Source: Salinarimonas sp. (GTDB lineage Bacteria > Pseudomonadota > Alphaproteobacteria > Rhizobiales > Beijerinckiaceae). Taken from it: DNA of 64,000 bases. The notes under the pieces are model-generated. The model saw only the letters and a list, made by a program, of their open reading frames with translations, was not told where the DNA came from and did not search any database. A program made the translations under genes and the position numbers. Where the stretch lies: positions 2,005,501-2,069,500 of the forward strand of contig NZ_CP157794.1 of NCBI RefSeq assembly GCF_040111675.1, given 5' to 3'. Position 1 is the stretch's first letter. The number at the start of each line of letters is the position of its first letter. Of this stretch, positions 46,449 through 56,000 are shown one piece after another.

Positions 46449-46489
46449 CGCCCGTCCCCCCTTTCCGCCCAGTCGCCCGGCCAACCTTT

Positions 46490-46508
46490 GCTTAACGCTC
46501 GGTTAAGC
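46490..46508. promoter_or_regulatory. CtrA-type box (TTAA-N7-TTAA) upstream of the PBP1A operon
   Basis: GCTTAAC (46490-46496) and GTTAAGC (46502-46508) form a perfect dyad containing TTAA-N7-TTAA at 46492-46506, the full CtrA consensus of alphaproteobacteria. It lies in the 329-base divergent region (46449-46777) between the PBP operon and the YcgN gene, 42 bases from the PBP start. Nothing else was recognised in that region. Confidence 0.55.
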
Positions 46509-46777
46509 CGTTCTAGCAGACCCGCCCCGACGCGGCGAATCGTATCGCGCGCGGCTCGCGAGTTGACGCCTTCCGCGCGCCCTGGCAAGGCCGTCCGATG
46601 ACGGACCGCCGGAGCATCGACAACGGCGAAGCCCGGCTCTAGTTCGCCCCGCGTCCGCCGCGATCGCGCCGCCTTCGGCGCAAGGGCCGTGCCGCTCGCT
46701 TTTGTCGCGAAACGGTACGGGCCGGTTCAGATTTCGTTGAGGTTGACGGTCGGTGAACGACCGCCCGAGGAGCCACG

Positions 46778-47242
46778 ATGGTACAGGACGACGCCGACGC
46801 CCCGTTCTGGGCCGTCAAGAGCCTTACCGAGATGAGCGCCGAGGAATGGGAGAGCCTGTGCGACGGCTGCGGGCGCTGCTGCCTCGTCAAGCTCGAGGAC
46901 GAGGATACGGGCGAGATCGCCTATACCGACGTCTCCTGCCGCCTGTTCGACGCCGGAACCTGCCGCTGCCGCGACTACGCCAACCGCCAGGCCGAGGTCC
47001 CCGACTGCGTGCGCCTCACGCCCCGGGCCGTGGAAACGATCGACTGGCTCCCCGAGACCTGCGCCTATCGCCGCGTGGCGGAGGGCAGGGGGCTCGCCTG
47101 GTGGCACCCCCTCGTCTCCGGCACGCCCGAGACCGTGCACGAGGCGGGGATCTCCGTGCGCGGCCGGGTGTCCGCGGTGGAGACGGAGGTGGGGGTGCAG
47201 GAGCTGCTCCAGCGGGTGGTGGGGTGGCCTTGGGGGGAGTGA
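46778..47242 (+). CDS. YcgN-family cysteine-cluster protein (UPF0260)
   Basis: 154 residues, the family length. The Cys pattern [11 protein letters not shown] (about 29-39), then [18 protein letters not shown] and DCVRLTP, is the Zn/Fe-chelating YkgJ-type cluster. The family is widespread in proteobacteria and structurally uncharacterised in function. It is divergent from the PBP1A operon and followed by an unrelated unknown pair. Confidence 0.9.
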   Translation: MVQDDADAPFWAVKSLTEMSAEEWESLCDGCGRCCLVKLEDEDTGEIAYTDVSCRLFDAGTCRCRDYANRQAEVPDCVRLTPRAVETIDWLPETCAYRRVAEGRGLAWWHPLVSGTPETVHEAGISVRGRVSAVETEVGVQELLQRVVGWPWGE

Positions 47243-47330
47243 GGGGGCATCGTCAGCGGTCGGGTTGCATTTCGGCATTCTTCGGACTAAAGACTCTCGG
47301 TAGAAGAGACAGCGTTCGAGCGCCTGAGAG

Positions 47331-47759
47331 ATGCAGGTCGACAGCGGCGTTCCGCAGAGCGAGAACCTAGTCTATCGCGGAAGCAAGAAGCACAAGCTGT
47401 GGCGTCCGGACGGCGGGTTTGGAACGATCTGCCCCGCCTGGACGCATCAGAGCATCGGCGGCGGCTTCGCGGGAGATCCGGATCGGCATCCTTGGCGGTC
47501 GACGATCGCGCATCAGCTCCTTGGCGTCAGCCTCCGTGATTCTCGCGGGCGTCGTTACGCTGCCGCGAAAGGCATCGCGTTCGAGGCGCAGATAAGCAAT
47601 GATGGAACCTGGCACGGCTATCCGATCCCTTGGATCGACGTGCCGCCGGCAATCCAGGACGCGTTGATCGATGCCGGGCAGGCGACCCGGCGTGATCTGA
47701 GGCGGCAGGCACGCCCCGATCCGCGCGACCGCTTCCGGGCTTCGACCGACGATGACTGA
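47331..47759 (+). CDS. unknown protein, first gene of an overlapping pair
   Basis: 142 residues from an ATG after GAGAG. The middle has LVYRGSKKHKLWRPDGGFG, CPAWTH, DRHPWRSTIAHQLL, and NDGTWHGYPIPWIDVPP, with several conserved-looking His, Trp and Pro residues. No membrane segment or signal peptide is seen. The last eight bases overlap the next gene, so the two products are probably made together. I do not recognise a family; a small DNA- or protein-binding role is possible. Confidence 0.7.
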   Translation: MQVDSGVPQSENLVYRGSKKHKLWRPDGGFGTICPAWTHQSIGGGFAGDPDRHPWRSTIAHQLLGVSLRDSRGRRYAAAKGIAFEAQISNDGTWHGYPIPWIDVPPAIQDALIDAGQATRRDLRRQARPDPRDRFRASTDDD

Positions 47760-48465
47760 CGCCTTCCGCGCCGGCGACCCGGACGCCTTCGAGATCGCGA
47801 TCCGCTGGATCGCGGACCCGGACCCCGTGCGCGACCGGCCGGCCGGATACGGCTGGTCCATGGGCGAGCTGTCGCTCACGGTCGCGGGGCGACCGGTGAC
47901 CGCCGCGACGACGCCCTCGGGATCGGCGCCGGCCGTTCGCTGGTACCTCGCGCCGGTCCTCGGCTGGCTCGCGGACGAATGGGAGAGCCTGCTCGGGGAA
48001 GAAGCCTATCCCTGGCCGGAGGCGGCGGAGACGCCCGCCGCGCTCGCCTGCGGCCGCGCTCTCGATAGGCTTCTCGGGGCCGAGGACGCGGCGGATCGCG
48101 CGCTCTTCGCGCAGGCGCACGACTGGTACGCGCGGCATGGGCTTCGAAACGCCGCCGCAGGCGGGATCTTTCCCGATCTCTTCATGCGTCGCTTCCGCGA
48201 CGCCGTCGAGATCTCCTGGTCGGGCGAGCCCGCCTTCTTCGCGCCGGACGGGCTCGATATCGGAGGGCAGCCCGGCTGCGTGCGGCTCGCGCCGGAAGAG
48301 GTCGGGGCGCCCATGCGCCAGGCGCTGCGCTGGGCGATCGAGAACCCGCCCGCGGACGCTGCCCTCTTCCCGGATGGCTGGACGGCGTTCCGCCGATCCC
48401 TCGCCCGCGTCGCCGAAGCCTCGCCCGCGCGCCACGCGCGCTCGGGCGCCCACGCGCCGCCCTGA
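47752..48465 (+). CDS. unknown protein, second gene of an overlapping pair
   Basis: 237 residues. The N-terminal half reads GELSLTVAGRPVTAAT, then AVRWYLAPVLGWLADEWESLLGE, a block I associate with longer proteins that end in an ImmA/IrrE-type peptidase; no HExxH motif is present here, so this copy may be a short form or a remnant. FAQAHDWYARHGLRNAAAGG and a C-terminal RARSGAHAPP tail follow. Its stop is 14 bases from the stop of the convergent AI-2E transporter gene. Confidence 0.65.
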   Translation: MTDAFRAGDPDAFEIAIRWIADPDPVRDRPAGYGWSMGELSLTVAGRPVTAATTPSGSAPAVRWYLAPVLGWLADEWESLLGEEAYPWPEAAETPAALACGRALDRLLGAEDAADRALFAQAHDWYARHGLRNAAAGGIFPDLFMRRFRDAVEISWSGEPAFFAPDGLDIGGQPGCVRLAPEEVGAPMRQALRWAIENPPADAALFPDGWTAFRRSLARVAEASPARHARSGAHAPP

Positions 48466-48479
48466 TCACCCCGCCCCGA

Positions 48480-49682
48480 TCACCCCGGCGTCTTCCCCGT
48501 CTCCCGCTCGTCCTCCTCCACCGTCTCCCGCGTCTCCTCGCCCTCGCTCTCCTCGTCCCCTTCGTCCTCCTCCCCGGTGTCCTCCCCCGGCACGCTCGTC
48601 TCCTCGCCGAGCGCCTCGCGCATCCACAGCATCTTCACCAGCACCATGATCGCCACCGCCATGGGCACGGCGAGGAAGACGCCGAGGAAGCCCCAGATCA
48701 GGCCGAAGCCGACGATGGCGAAGAGGGCGAAGGCGGGGGCGAGGCGCACGGCCGCGCGCTGGATCAGCGGCAGGAACACGTTGCCCTCGAGCTGCTGCAC
48801 CACCGTCACCACCACGATGGTCCACAGCACGGCGTTCAGCCCCTCGTTGAAGGCGAACACCACCGCCGGCGCCGAGCCGATGAAGGGGCCGAGGAACGGG
48901 ATGAAGTTCGTTATCCCCGCGATCAGGCCGAGCGCCGCGGGGGCGGGGAGGCCCACCCACCAGAAGCCGAGCCCGGTGAGGATTCCCACCAGCGCCATCG
49001 AGACCAGCTGGCCGAAGAACCAGAGCTTCAGCGCGTTGCCGGTGGTGAGCAGCGCCGAGTCGATCCGCTCCTGGTGCTCGTGCGGGAAGAGGTGCACGAT
49101 CCCGCGCCTGTAGAGCGCCGGGTCGTAGGCGAGATAGATCCCCGCCACGATGACGATCAGCGCGTCGACGAGGCCGCCGAGCACGGTGAAGCCGATATTC
49201 GCCGCCCGGCTCATCAGGGTCGAGCCGTCGCCCCCCGCGGCGGTGAAGCGCTCCTCCAGCCGCTCCACGGGGTTGTCGATGTCGAAACGGTCGCCGAGGG
49301 TGCGGATCGCTTCGGGCAGCCGCTCGATCACGTCGCGCACCTGGCCCTGCATCGTCGCCCAGAAGAAGTAGCCGAAGCCGGCGATGAGGGCGATGAGCAG
49401 GACGAGCCCGACATAGAAGGCCGCATCGCCCGAGAGGCCCGGCAGGCGCGCCACCTGGTCGACGAAGGCGCGGATGATGATGCCGAGCAGCAGCGCCCCG
49501 AAGGCGAGCACCAGAACGTAGGCGAACTGGTAGACCGCGAAGGCCAGCGCCGCGACGAGGAGAACGATCAGAACCTTGCGCACGAACGGCGTCTCCGCGC
49601 CGGCGAAGCCGCGCGGATGGGCCGGGCGGGCGCCCGGGCCGAGTCGTCTCGTGGGATGTGTGCGCGGGCTCTCGTCCGCCAT
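48480..49682 (-). CDS. AI-2E family transporter (PerM-like)
   Basis: 400 residues from an ATG after GAGGAG. About eight membrane segments are seen, with LIVLLVAALAFAVYQF first, a soluble stretch at about 85-150 (QGQVRDVIERLPEAIRTLG), then the conserved FWWVGLPAPAALGLIAGITNFIPFLGP and IQRAAVRLAPAFALFAI blocks. The C-terminus is a very acidic Glu/Asp tail of about 40 residues. The name AI-2E is historical; substrates include signals or ions and are unknown here. Confidence 0.9.
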   Translation of the reverse strand: MADESPRTHPTRRLGPGARPAHPRGFAGAETPFVRKVLIVLLVAALAFAVYQFAYVLVLAFGALLLGIIIRAFVDQVARLPGLSGDAAFYVGLVLLIALIAGFGYFFWATMQGQVRDVIERLPEAIRTLGDRFDIDNPVERLEERFTAAGGDGSTLMSRAANIGFTVLGGLVDALIVIVAGIYLAYDPALYRRGIVHLFPHEHQERIDSALLTTGNALKLWFFGQLVSMALVGILTGLGFWWVGLPAPAALGLIAGITNFIPFLGPFIGSAPAVVFAFNEGLNAVLWTIVVVTVVQQLEGNVFLPLIQRAAVRLAPAFALFAIVGFGLIWGFLGVFLAVPMAVAIMVLVKMLWMREALGEETSVPGEDTGEEDEGDEESEGEETRETVEEDERETGKTPG

Positions 49683-49758
49683 CCGCTCTCCTCTCGCGGC
49701 GGGGCAACGAGAGGCGGAACGGGGTGGTTCCGGAAAGCGTAGCGGTTCGACCGCGTGC

Positions 49759-50700
49759 TCAGCCCCGGGCGAGCAGATCCTTGGCCAGCATGCAATGGAC
49801 GCCCTTGTTGCCGTTGACCACCTGCGTGACGCGCAGGTCCGCGGCGAGGCTCGCCAGCATGTAGGCGTCCTCCCGCGAAATGCCGGCACGGTCCACGATC
49901 AGGTCGATCATCTCGCGCAGCGCGATGACCACGCAATCGTCGAGGTCGGGGTCGAAGGCCATGGTGATCCAGTGCGTCGGCGTCTCGGCGAGCGGCCAGG
50001 CGAGCCGCATGTCGTTGCGGGCGTGGAGCTCGAACGTGCCGACGAGGCCCGTCTCGATCGCGGTGATGCAGACCTCGCCGTCGCCCTGGGCGCCGTGCCC
50101 GTCGCCGACCGAGAAGTTTCCGCCGTCCACGAAGGTGGGGAGATAGAGCGTCGTGCCGGCGACGAGCTCCTTGTTGTCGAGATTGCCGCCGTTGCGGCGC
50201 GGCGGCAGGGTCGAGAGCGCGCCCCATGCCGTCGGCGGGGCGACGCCCATCACGCCGAAGAAGGGCGAGAGCGGCAAGTCCAGCCCCCAGGAGAGGCGCG
50301 CGACGTTCTTTTCGCGGTCGAGGGGGATGTGCACGCAGCGCGGCGTTTCGAAATCCTCCGGCAGGGCGCCGCGCTGGGGGCCGAGCGTGTTGTAGCCCCA
50401 GTCGTAGTGCAGGTCGATCGCTCGGATGCGCACCTCCAGCACGCCGCCCGCCTTCAGCCCGCGCACGGCGACGGGCCCAGTGCAGATGTGGCCCGGCAGC
50501 TTCGGGGCGAGCGCGGAGTGGATCGCCGAGAGCGCCGGGGGGATGGCGAAGGGCGCGCCCGGCATCACCTCCGGTGCGCCCGAGACGGTGGAGATCGTCA
50601 CCGTCTCGCCGCTGTCGATCGTCAGGCGCGGCGCGAGCGCGGCGTCGAAATAGCCCCAGTGGACGGTCTCGGGCGCGGCGTCGAGGCGGTGATGGCTCAT
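49759..50700 (-). CDS. acetamidase/formamidase-family amidohydrolase
   Basis: 313 residues with GGGAGA before the ATG. Family blocks include VHWGYFDAALAPRLTIDSGE at the start, HICTGPVAVRGLKAGGVLEV, DWGYNTLGPQRGALP, ARLSWGLDLPLSPFFGVMGVAP, LDNKELVAGTTLYLP, FSVGDGHGAQGDGEV and THWITMAFD. It would hydrolyse formamide, acetamide or a related amide to ammonia and acid. It is divergent from the TrkA_C gene (169 bases). Confidence 0.9.
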   Translation of the reverse strand: MSHHRLDAAPETVHWGYFDAALAPRLTIDSGETVTISTVSGAPEVMPGAPFAIPPALSAIHSALAPKLPGHICTGPVAVRGLKAGGVLEVRIRAIDLHYDWGYNTLGPQRGALPEDFETPRCVHIPLDREKNVARLSWGLDLPLSPFFGVMGVAPPTAWGALSTLPPRRNGGNLDNKELVAGTTLYLPTFVDGGNFSVGDGHGAQGDGEVCITAIETGLVGTFELHARNDMRLAWPLAETPTHWITMAFDPDLDDCVVIALREMIDLIVDRAGISREDAYMLASLAADLRVTQVVNGNKGVHCMLAKDLLARG

Positions 50701-50869
50701 GGGGGCGTCTCCCGGATGCGATGCGTGGGGCGAAGGCTTACAGGCCTCGCACGGGCCGTGCCAGCGCGCGAACCGGAAGGCGGCTTTCGCCTGCGCGCCC
50801 GCTCGCCGGGACAGCGGCGCGACCCTCCGGCGCGGGAACCTGAGCCGCCGCCGCGCCGTCGTCCCCGGC

Positions 50870-51709
50870 ATGATCGCCGTCACGACCCTCATCGTCGTCC
50901 TGTTCCTGTCCCTCATCGTCGTGCGCATCGCCGCCGAGGCGCTGGTCCTGACCGGCATGGCTCGGGAGGCGGCGCGCTTCCAGGCGCGCTCGGCCTGGAC
51001 CGGCACCGGCTTCACCACCGCCGAGGCCGAGCAGGTGGTGCGCCATCCCGTGCGGCGGCGGATCATCGGCATGCTGATGGTGGCGCGCGGGGCGGGTCTC
51101 CTCACCGCCGCCTCGACGCTGATCCTCTCCTTCGTCGGCGTCGAGGACCGCGACACGGGTTTCCTGCGCATCGCGGTGCTCGCGGCGGGGATCGTCGCGG
51201 TCTGGCTGATCTCGCGCTCGGCCGCCATCGAGGCCTGGATGTCGCGCGTCATCGCCCGCGAGCTCAAGAAGCGCACCGACATCGACGTGCGCGACTATGC
51301 CGGGCTCCTCCACCTCGCCGGCGAGTACGCCATCATCGAGCTGATGGTCGAGGAGGGCTCCTGGCTCGCCGGGCGCACGCTGGGCGATCTCGCGCTGCCC
51401 GACGAGGGCGTGCTCGTGCTGGGCGTCGCGCATCCCGACGGGACCTATCTCGGCGCGCCCCGCGGCGCCACGCCCGTGCGGGCGGGGGACATCCTCGTCC
51501 TCTACGGCCGCGCCGGCGAGATCGCCCGGCTCGGCGAGCGCAAGGCGGACCCCGCCGGCGTCGTCTCCCGCCGCGAGGCGGTGGCGGAGGAGGAGGCGGT
51601 CGAGCGCCGCGAGGGCACGCGCGACGGCGACGGCGCCCTGCCGGGGATCGACGAGCCGCGCATCGACGCCCCCGGCATCGGTGAACCACCGGAGGGGTCT
51701 CGCTCTTGA
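50870..51709 (+). CDS. membrane protein with C-terminal TrkA_C (RCK_C) domain
   Basis: 279 residues. Two to four N-terminal membrane segments include VTTLIVVLFLSLIVVRIAAEAL and LTAASTLILSFV; between them is SAWTGTGFTTAEAE, whose TGTGFTT resembles the pore loop of Trk/Ktr potassium transporters. The TrkA_C domain (about 160-230, ELMVEEGSWLAGRTLGDLALPDEGVLVLGV and GDILVLYGR) binds ligands in potassium channels. It may be an ion-transport regulator. A charged tail ends the protein. The RND operon starts 74 bases downstream. Confidence 0.8.
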   Translation: MIAVTTLIVVLFLSLIVVRIAAEALVLTGMAREAARFQARSAWTGTGFTTAEAEQVVRHPVRRRIIGMLMVARGAGLLTAASTLILSFVGVEDRDTGFLRIAVLAAGIVAVWLISRSAAIEAWMSRVIARELKKRTDIDVRDYAGLLHLAGEYAIIELMVEEGSWLAGRTLGDLALPDEGVLVLGVAHPDGTYLGAPRGATPVRAGDILVLYGRAGEIARLGERKADPAGVVSRREAVAEEEAVERREGTRDGDGALPGIDEPRIDAPGIGEPPEGSRS

Positions 51710-51783
51710 CCCGGCGCGCGGCGAGACACGACCATGCCGCGCGCCGCCGACGGGCGGCGCGATAATGCGAACCGGACGATTTC

Positions 51784-53031
51784 ATGACCAAGTCGACCCT
51801 CATCGCGGCGGCCGTCGCGGCGGCGCTCGTCGCCTGGATCGCCTCGGGCTATCTCCTCGACGGCGCCGAGCCCGCCCCGCCGCCGGCCGCGCCCTCGGCG
51901 GCGCGCGAGCCGTTCCCCGTCGAGGTCCGGCGGCTCACGGCGGAGCCCGTCACCCGCGCGCTGATCAACCAGGGCGAGGTGCTGCCGAACCGGGAGGTGA
52001 CCCTGCGCGCCGAGGTCGCCGGGCGCCTCGCCGAGATCGCCGCGCCCGAGGGAACGCGGGTCTCCGAGGGCGATCTCGTGGCGCGCATCGATCCGGGCGA
52101 TCTGCCGGCGCGGCGCGAGGAGGCGCAGGCGCTGCTCGATCAGGCCGAGGCGGATTACGAAGCGGCGCTGGAGCTCGAGGAGCGCGGCGTCTCCACCGCC
52201 CAGCGCCTGCGCGAGCGCTTCACCGCGCTCCAGTCCGCCCGCGCCACGCTGGAGCGCATCCGCCGACAGATCGAGGACGCCACGATCGAGGCGCCCTTCG
52301 GCGGCATCGTCAACGCCGTCGCGCTGGACGAGGGCGAGTTCGTGCCGGTCAACGGCGAGATCGCGACGCTCATCGACAACGATCCGCTCATCGTCAGCAT
52401 CGACGTGCCGCAGCAATCGATCGGGCAGGTGCGGGTCGGCCAGCCGGCGCGGGTGACCTTCGTCACGGGCCGGGTCGCAGAGGGGGCGGTCTCCTACGTC
52501 TCCGCCGCCGCCGAGCGGCAGACGCGCACCTTCCGCGTCGAGGTGACGGTGCCGAACGCGGAGGGCGAGACGCCGTCCGGCATCAGCGCCGAGACCCGCA
52601 TCCCCATCGAGGAGGTGCCCGCGCATTTCTTCTCGCCGGCTTTGCTCTCGCTCTCCGCGGAGGGCCAGCTCGGCGTCAAGACCGTCACGGAGGAGGGCGT
52701 CGTCGCCTTCCATCCGGTCGACATCGTCCAGGCCCGCGCCCAGGGCGTCTACGTCGCGGGGCTGCCGGAGGAGGTGGCCCTGATCACGGTGGGGCAGGGC
52801 TTCGTCGAGGCCGGCGAGCGGGTGCGCATCGTCGAGGCGCAGGCCGTCGAGGCCGCGCCGCAGCCCGGCGCCTCGCTGCCCGAGGACCCGCTCCCCCTCG
52901 GCGCCCTGCCGTCGCCCACGGCCCCGCCGCCCGCGCCTCGGCCGACGCCGGAGCCGGGGGAGCCGGACGAGACCGGCGCGCTCGGAGGCGGCGGGCTCGG
53001 GGACCGCGCCCTCGGGGAGCCGGTCCGATGA
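51784..53031 (+). CDS. RND efflux periplasmic adaptor (membrane fusion protein)
   Basis: 415 residues. An N-terminal membrane segment (LIAAAVAAALVAWIASGYLL) anchors it; the lipoyl/barrel parts follow (VTLRAEVAGRLAEIAAPEGTRVSEGD, then IEAPFGGIVNAVALDEGEFVP) with a helical hairpin between (about 115-160). The last 50 residues are a Pro/Gly-rich low-complexity tail, longer than usual. It bridges the inner-membrane pump to an outer-membrane channel; no channel gene is adjacent. It overlaps the pump gene by ATGA. Confidence 0.92.
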   Translation: MTKSTLIAAAVAAALVAWIASGYLLDGAEPAPPPAAPSAAREPFPVEVRRLTAEPVTRALINQGEVLPNREVTLRAEVAGRLAEIAAPEGTRVSEGDLVARIDPGDLPARREEAQALLDQAEADYEAALELEERGVSTAQRLRERFTALQSARATLERIRRQIEDATIEAPFGGIVNAVALDEGEFVPVNGEIATLIDNDPLIVSIDVPQQSIGQVRVGQPARVTFVTGRVAEGAVSYVSAAAERQTRTFRVEVTVPNAEGETPSGISAETRIPIEEVPAHFFSPALLSLSAEGQLGVKTVTEEGVVAFHPVDIVQARAQGVYVAGLPEEVALITVGQGFVEAGERVRIVEAQAVEAAPQPGASLPEDPLPLGALPSPTAPPPAPRPTPEPGEPDETGALGGGGLGDRALGEPVR

Positions 53032-56000
53032 ACGCCATCATCGACGCCGCCTTCTCGCGCACCCGTTCGGTGGTGATGCTGCTGGCCTTCGTGCTCACGC
53101 TCGGGACCGTGTCCTACGTCGTCATCCCCAAGGAGAGCGCGCCGGACGTCCCGATTCCCATCGTCTACGTCTCCGTCGCCTACGAGGGCATCGCGCCCGA
53201 CGACGCGGAGCGGCTCCTCGTGCGCCCGCTCGAGAGCGAGCTCCAGTCGCTGGAAGGCCTCGACGAGATGAGCGCCACGGCGGCGGAGGGCTACGCCTCC
53301 GTCCAGCTCGAGTTCGAGGCGGGCTACGATTCCGACGAGGCGCTGGACGCCGTGCGCGAGGCCGTCGACCGCGCGCAGCCCGAGCTGCCGGCGGGCGCGG
53401 AGGAGCCCGTCGTCCAGGAAGTGAACATCGCGCTCTTCCCGATCCTCACCGTCGTCCTCTCCGGCCCGATCCCGGAGCGGGCGCTCGTTTCCATCGCCAA
53501 CGACCTGCAGGACCGGATCGAGGGCCTCGCCGGCGTGCTCGAGGTCGATATCGGCGGGGACCGCGACGAGCTGCTCGAGGTGCTGATCGACCCCGTGGCG
53601 CTGGAGACCTACGGCATCTCGTTCGAGGGTCTCGTCCAGCAGATCCAGCGCAACAACCGCCTCATCGCCGCGGGCGCGCTGGAGAACAGCGCCGGGCGCG
53701 TGGTGCTCAAGGTGCCCGGCGTCATCGAGGACGTGGAGGACGTGCTCTCGCTCCCCGTCAAGGTCGTCGGGGACACGGTGGTGACCTTCGCCGACGTCGC
53801 CGTGCCCCGGCGCACCTTCCGCGACCCGGAGGGCTTCGCGCGCATCGACGGCCAGCCGGCCGTGGCGCTCGAGGTGAAGAAGCGCATCGGCGCCAACATC
53901 ATCGAGACGGTGGAGGCGGTGCGCGCCCTCGTCGCCGAGCGGCAGGAGACCTGGCCCGCGGCGCTCTCCGTCTCCTACCTGCAGGACGAGTCGAAGCAGA
54001 TCCGCACCATGCTGGGCGACCTGCAGAACAACGTCCTCTCCGCGATCGTCATCGTGATGATCGTGATCATCGCGACGCTCGGCCTGCGCACGGCCTTCCT
54101 CGTCGGTCTCTCCATCCCCGGCGCGTTCCTCGCCGGGATCGTGGCGATCTACTTCCTCGGCTACACGCTCAACATCGTCGTCCTGTTCTCGCTGATCCTC
54201 GTCGTGGGCATGCTCGTCGACGGCGCCATCGTCACGACCGAGCTCGCCGACCGGCGCATGGCCGAGGGCGCGCGACCCCGCGAGGCCTATGCCCACGCCG
54301 CCAAGCGCATGGCCTGGCCCATCATCTCTGCCACCGCGACGACGCTCGCCGTGTTCCTGCCGCTCCTGTTCTGGGGCGGGGTCGTCGGCGAGTTCATGAA
54401 ATACCTGCCGATCACGGTGATGCTGACGCTCGCCGCCTCGCTCGCCATGGCGCTCGTCTTCATCCCCGTGCTCGGCGGCATGTTCGGCCGGCCCGGCGCC
54501 CAGGGCGAGCGCCAGCTGGCCGCCTTGCGCGCGGCGGAGGGCGGCGATCTCGACGAGATCGGCGGCGCCACCGGCGCCTACCTGCGCGGCCTGCGCTGGG
54601 CCGTGGCGCGCCCGGCGCTCACCCTCGTCCTCGCCTTCGCGCTCCTCGTCGGGGCCATCGCCGCCTACGGCGCCTACGGGCGCGGCGTCGAGTTCTTCCC
54701 CGAGGTCGAGCCCGATTTCGCGCAGATCCAGGTCCAGGCGCGCGGCAACCTCTCCGTCTGGGAGAAGGACGCGCTGGTGCGCCGCATCGAGACGCGCGTG
54801 CTCGACCTGCCGGCGCTGGAGCACGTCTACGCCCGCACGGTGAGCGGCTCCCAGGGCCGCCAGCTCGCCGAGGACGTCATCGGCGTCATCCAGCTCGACC
54901 TGCACGAATGGGACGTGCGCCCGCCCGCGGCCGAGATCCTGGCCGACATCCGGGAGCTGACGGCCGACATCCCGGGCGTCAAGCTCGAGATCCGCGAGCA
55001 GCAGGGTGGCCCCGGCCAGGGCAAGCCGGTGGAGCTGCGCGTCACCGGCCGCGACGGCGACGGCCGGCTCGCGCGCGCGACAGAGATCGTGCGCGAGACC
55101 ATGGTCGAGCTCGGCGGCTTCGTCGACGTCGCGGACACGCGCCCGCTCCCGGGGGTCGAGTGGGAGCTCGTGGTCGATCGCACCGAGGCCGCGCGCTACG
55201 GGGCGGACATCGCCCTCCTCGGGCAGGTGGTGCAGCTCTTCACGACCGGTCTCCAGGTCGCCGAATACCGGCCCGAGACGGCGGAAGGCGAGGTCGACAT
55301 CCGCGTGCGCTTCCCGGCGACGGACCGCTCCCTCGCCCAGCTCGAGCAGCTGCGCATCCCCACCGGCCAGGGTCTCGTGCCGATCCGCAATTTCGTCGAG
55401 TTCCGCCCCACCCCGCGGACGGGCACGATCCAGCGCGTCGACGCGCGCCGCGTGATCACGATCACCGCCGACGTCACGGAGGGCCTGCTCGCCTCCGAGC
55501 GCACCGCCGCCCTGCGCGCGGCCCTCGACGGCGCGGACCTGCCGGCGGGGGTGAGCCTCGTCTTCGCCGGCCAGGACGAGGAGCAGCGCGAGGCGGCCTC
55601 GTTCCTGTTCCAGGCCTTCGGCGCGGCGATCTTCCTGATGCTGATCATCCTCGTTACGCAGTTCAACAGCCTCTACCAGGCCGCGCTCGTGCTCTCGGCG
55701 ATCGTGTTCTCGACGGCGGGGGTGCTGATCGGGCTCCTCGTCACCGGGCGGCCCTTCGGCGTGGTGATGGGCGGCATCGGCGTGATCGCGCTCGCCGGCA
55801 TCGTCGTGAACAACAACATCGTCCTCATCGACACCTACAACGACCTCCTGCGCCGCGGCCTCGACCCGGTCGAGGCGGTGCTGCGCACCGGCGCGCAGCG
55901 CCTGCGGCCGGTGGTGCTCACCTCGGCGACGACGGTCCTCGGCCTGACGCCGATGGTGCTCGGCGTCAACATCGACCTCGTCGGCCGCGAGATCCTCGTC

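Noticed and set aside
46449..46484. TTG start for the PBP1A gene
   Set aside because: The GTG at 46448 has a strong AAGGGGGGA site; TTG would begin only 6 bases from the CtrA-type box.
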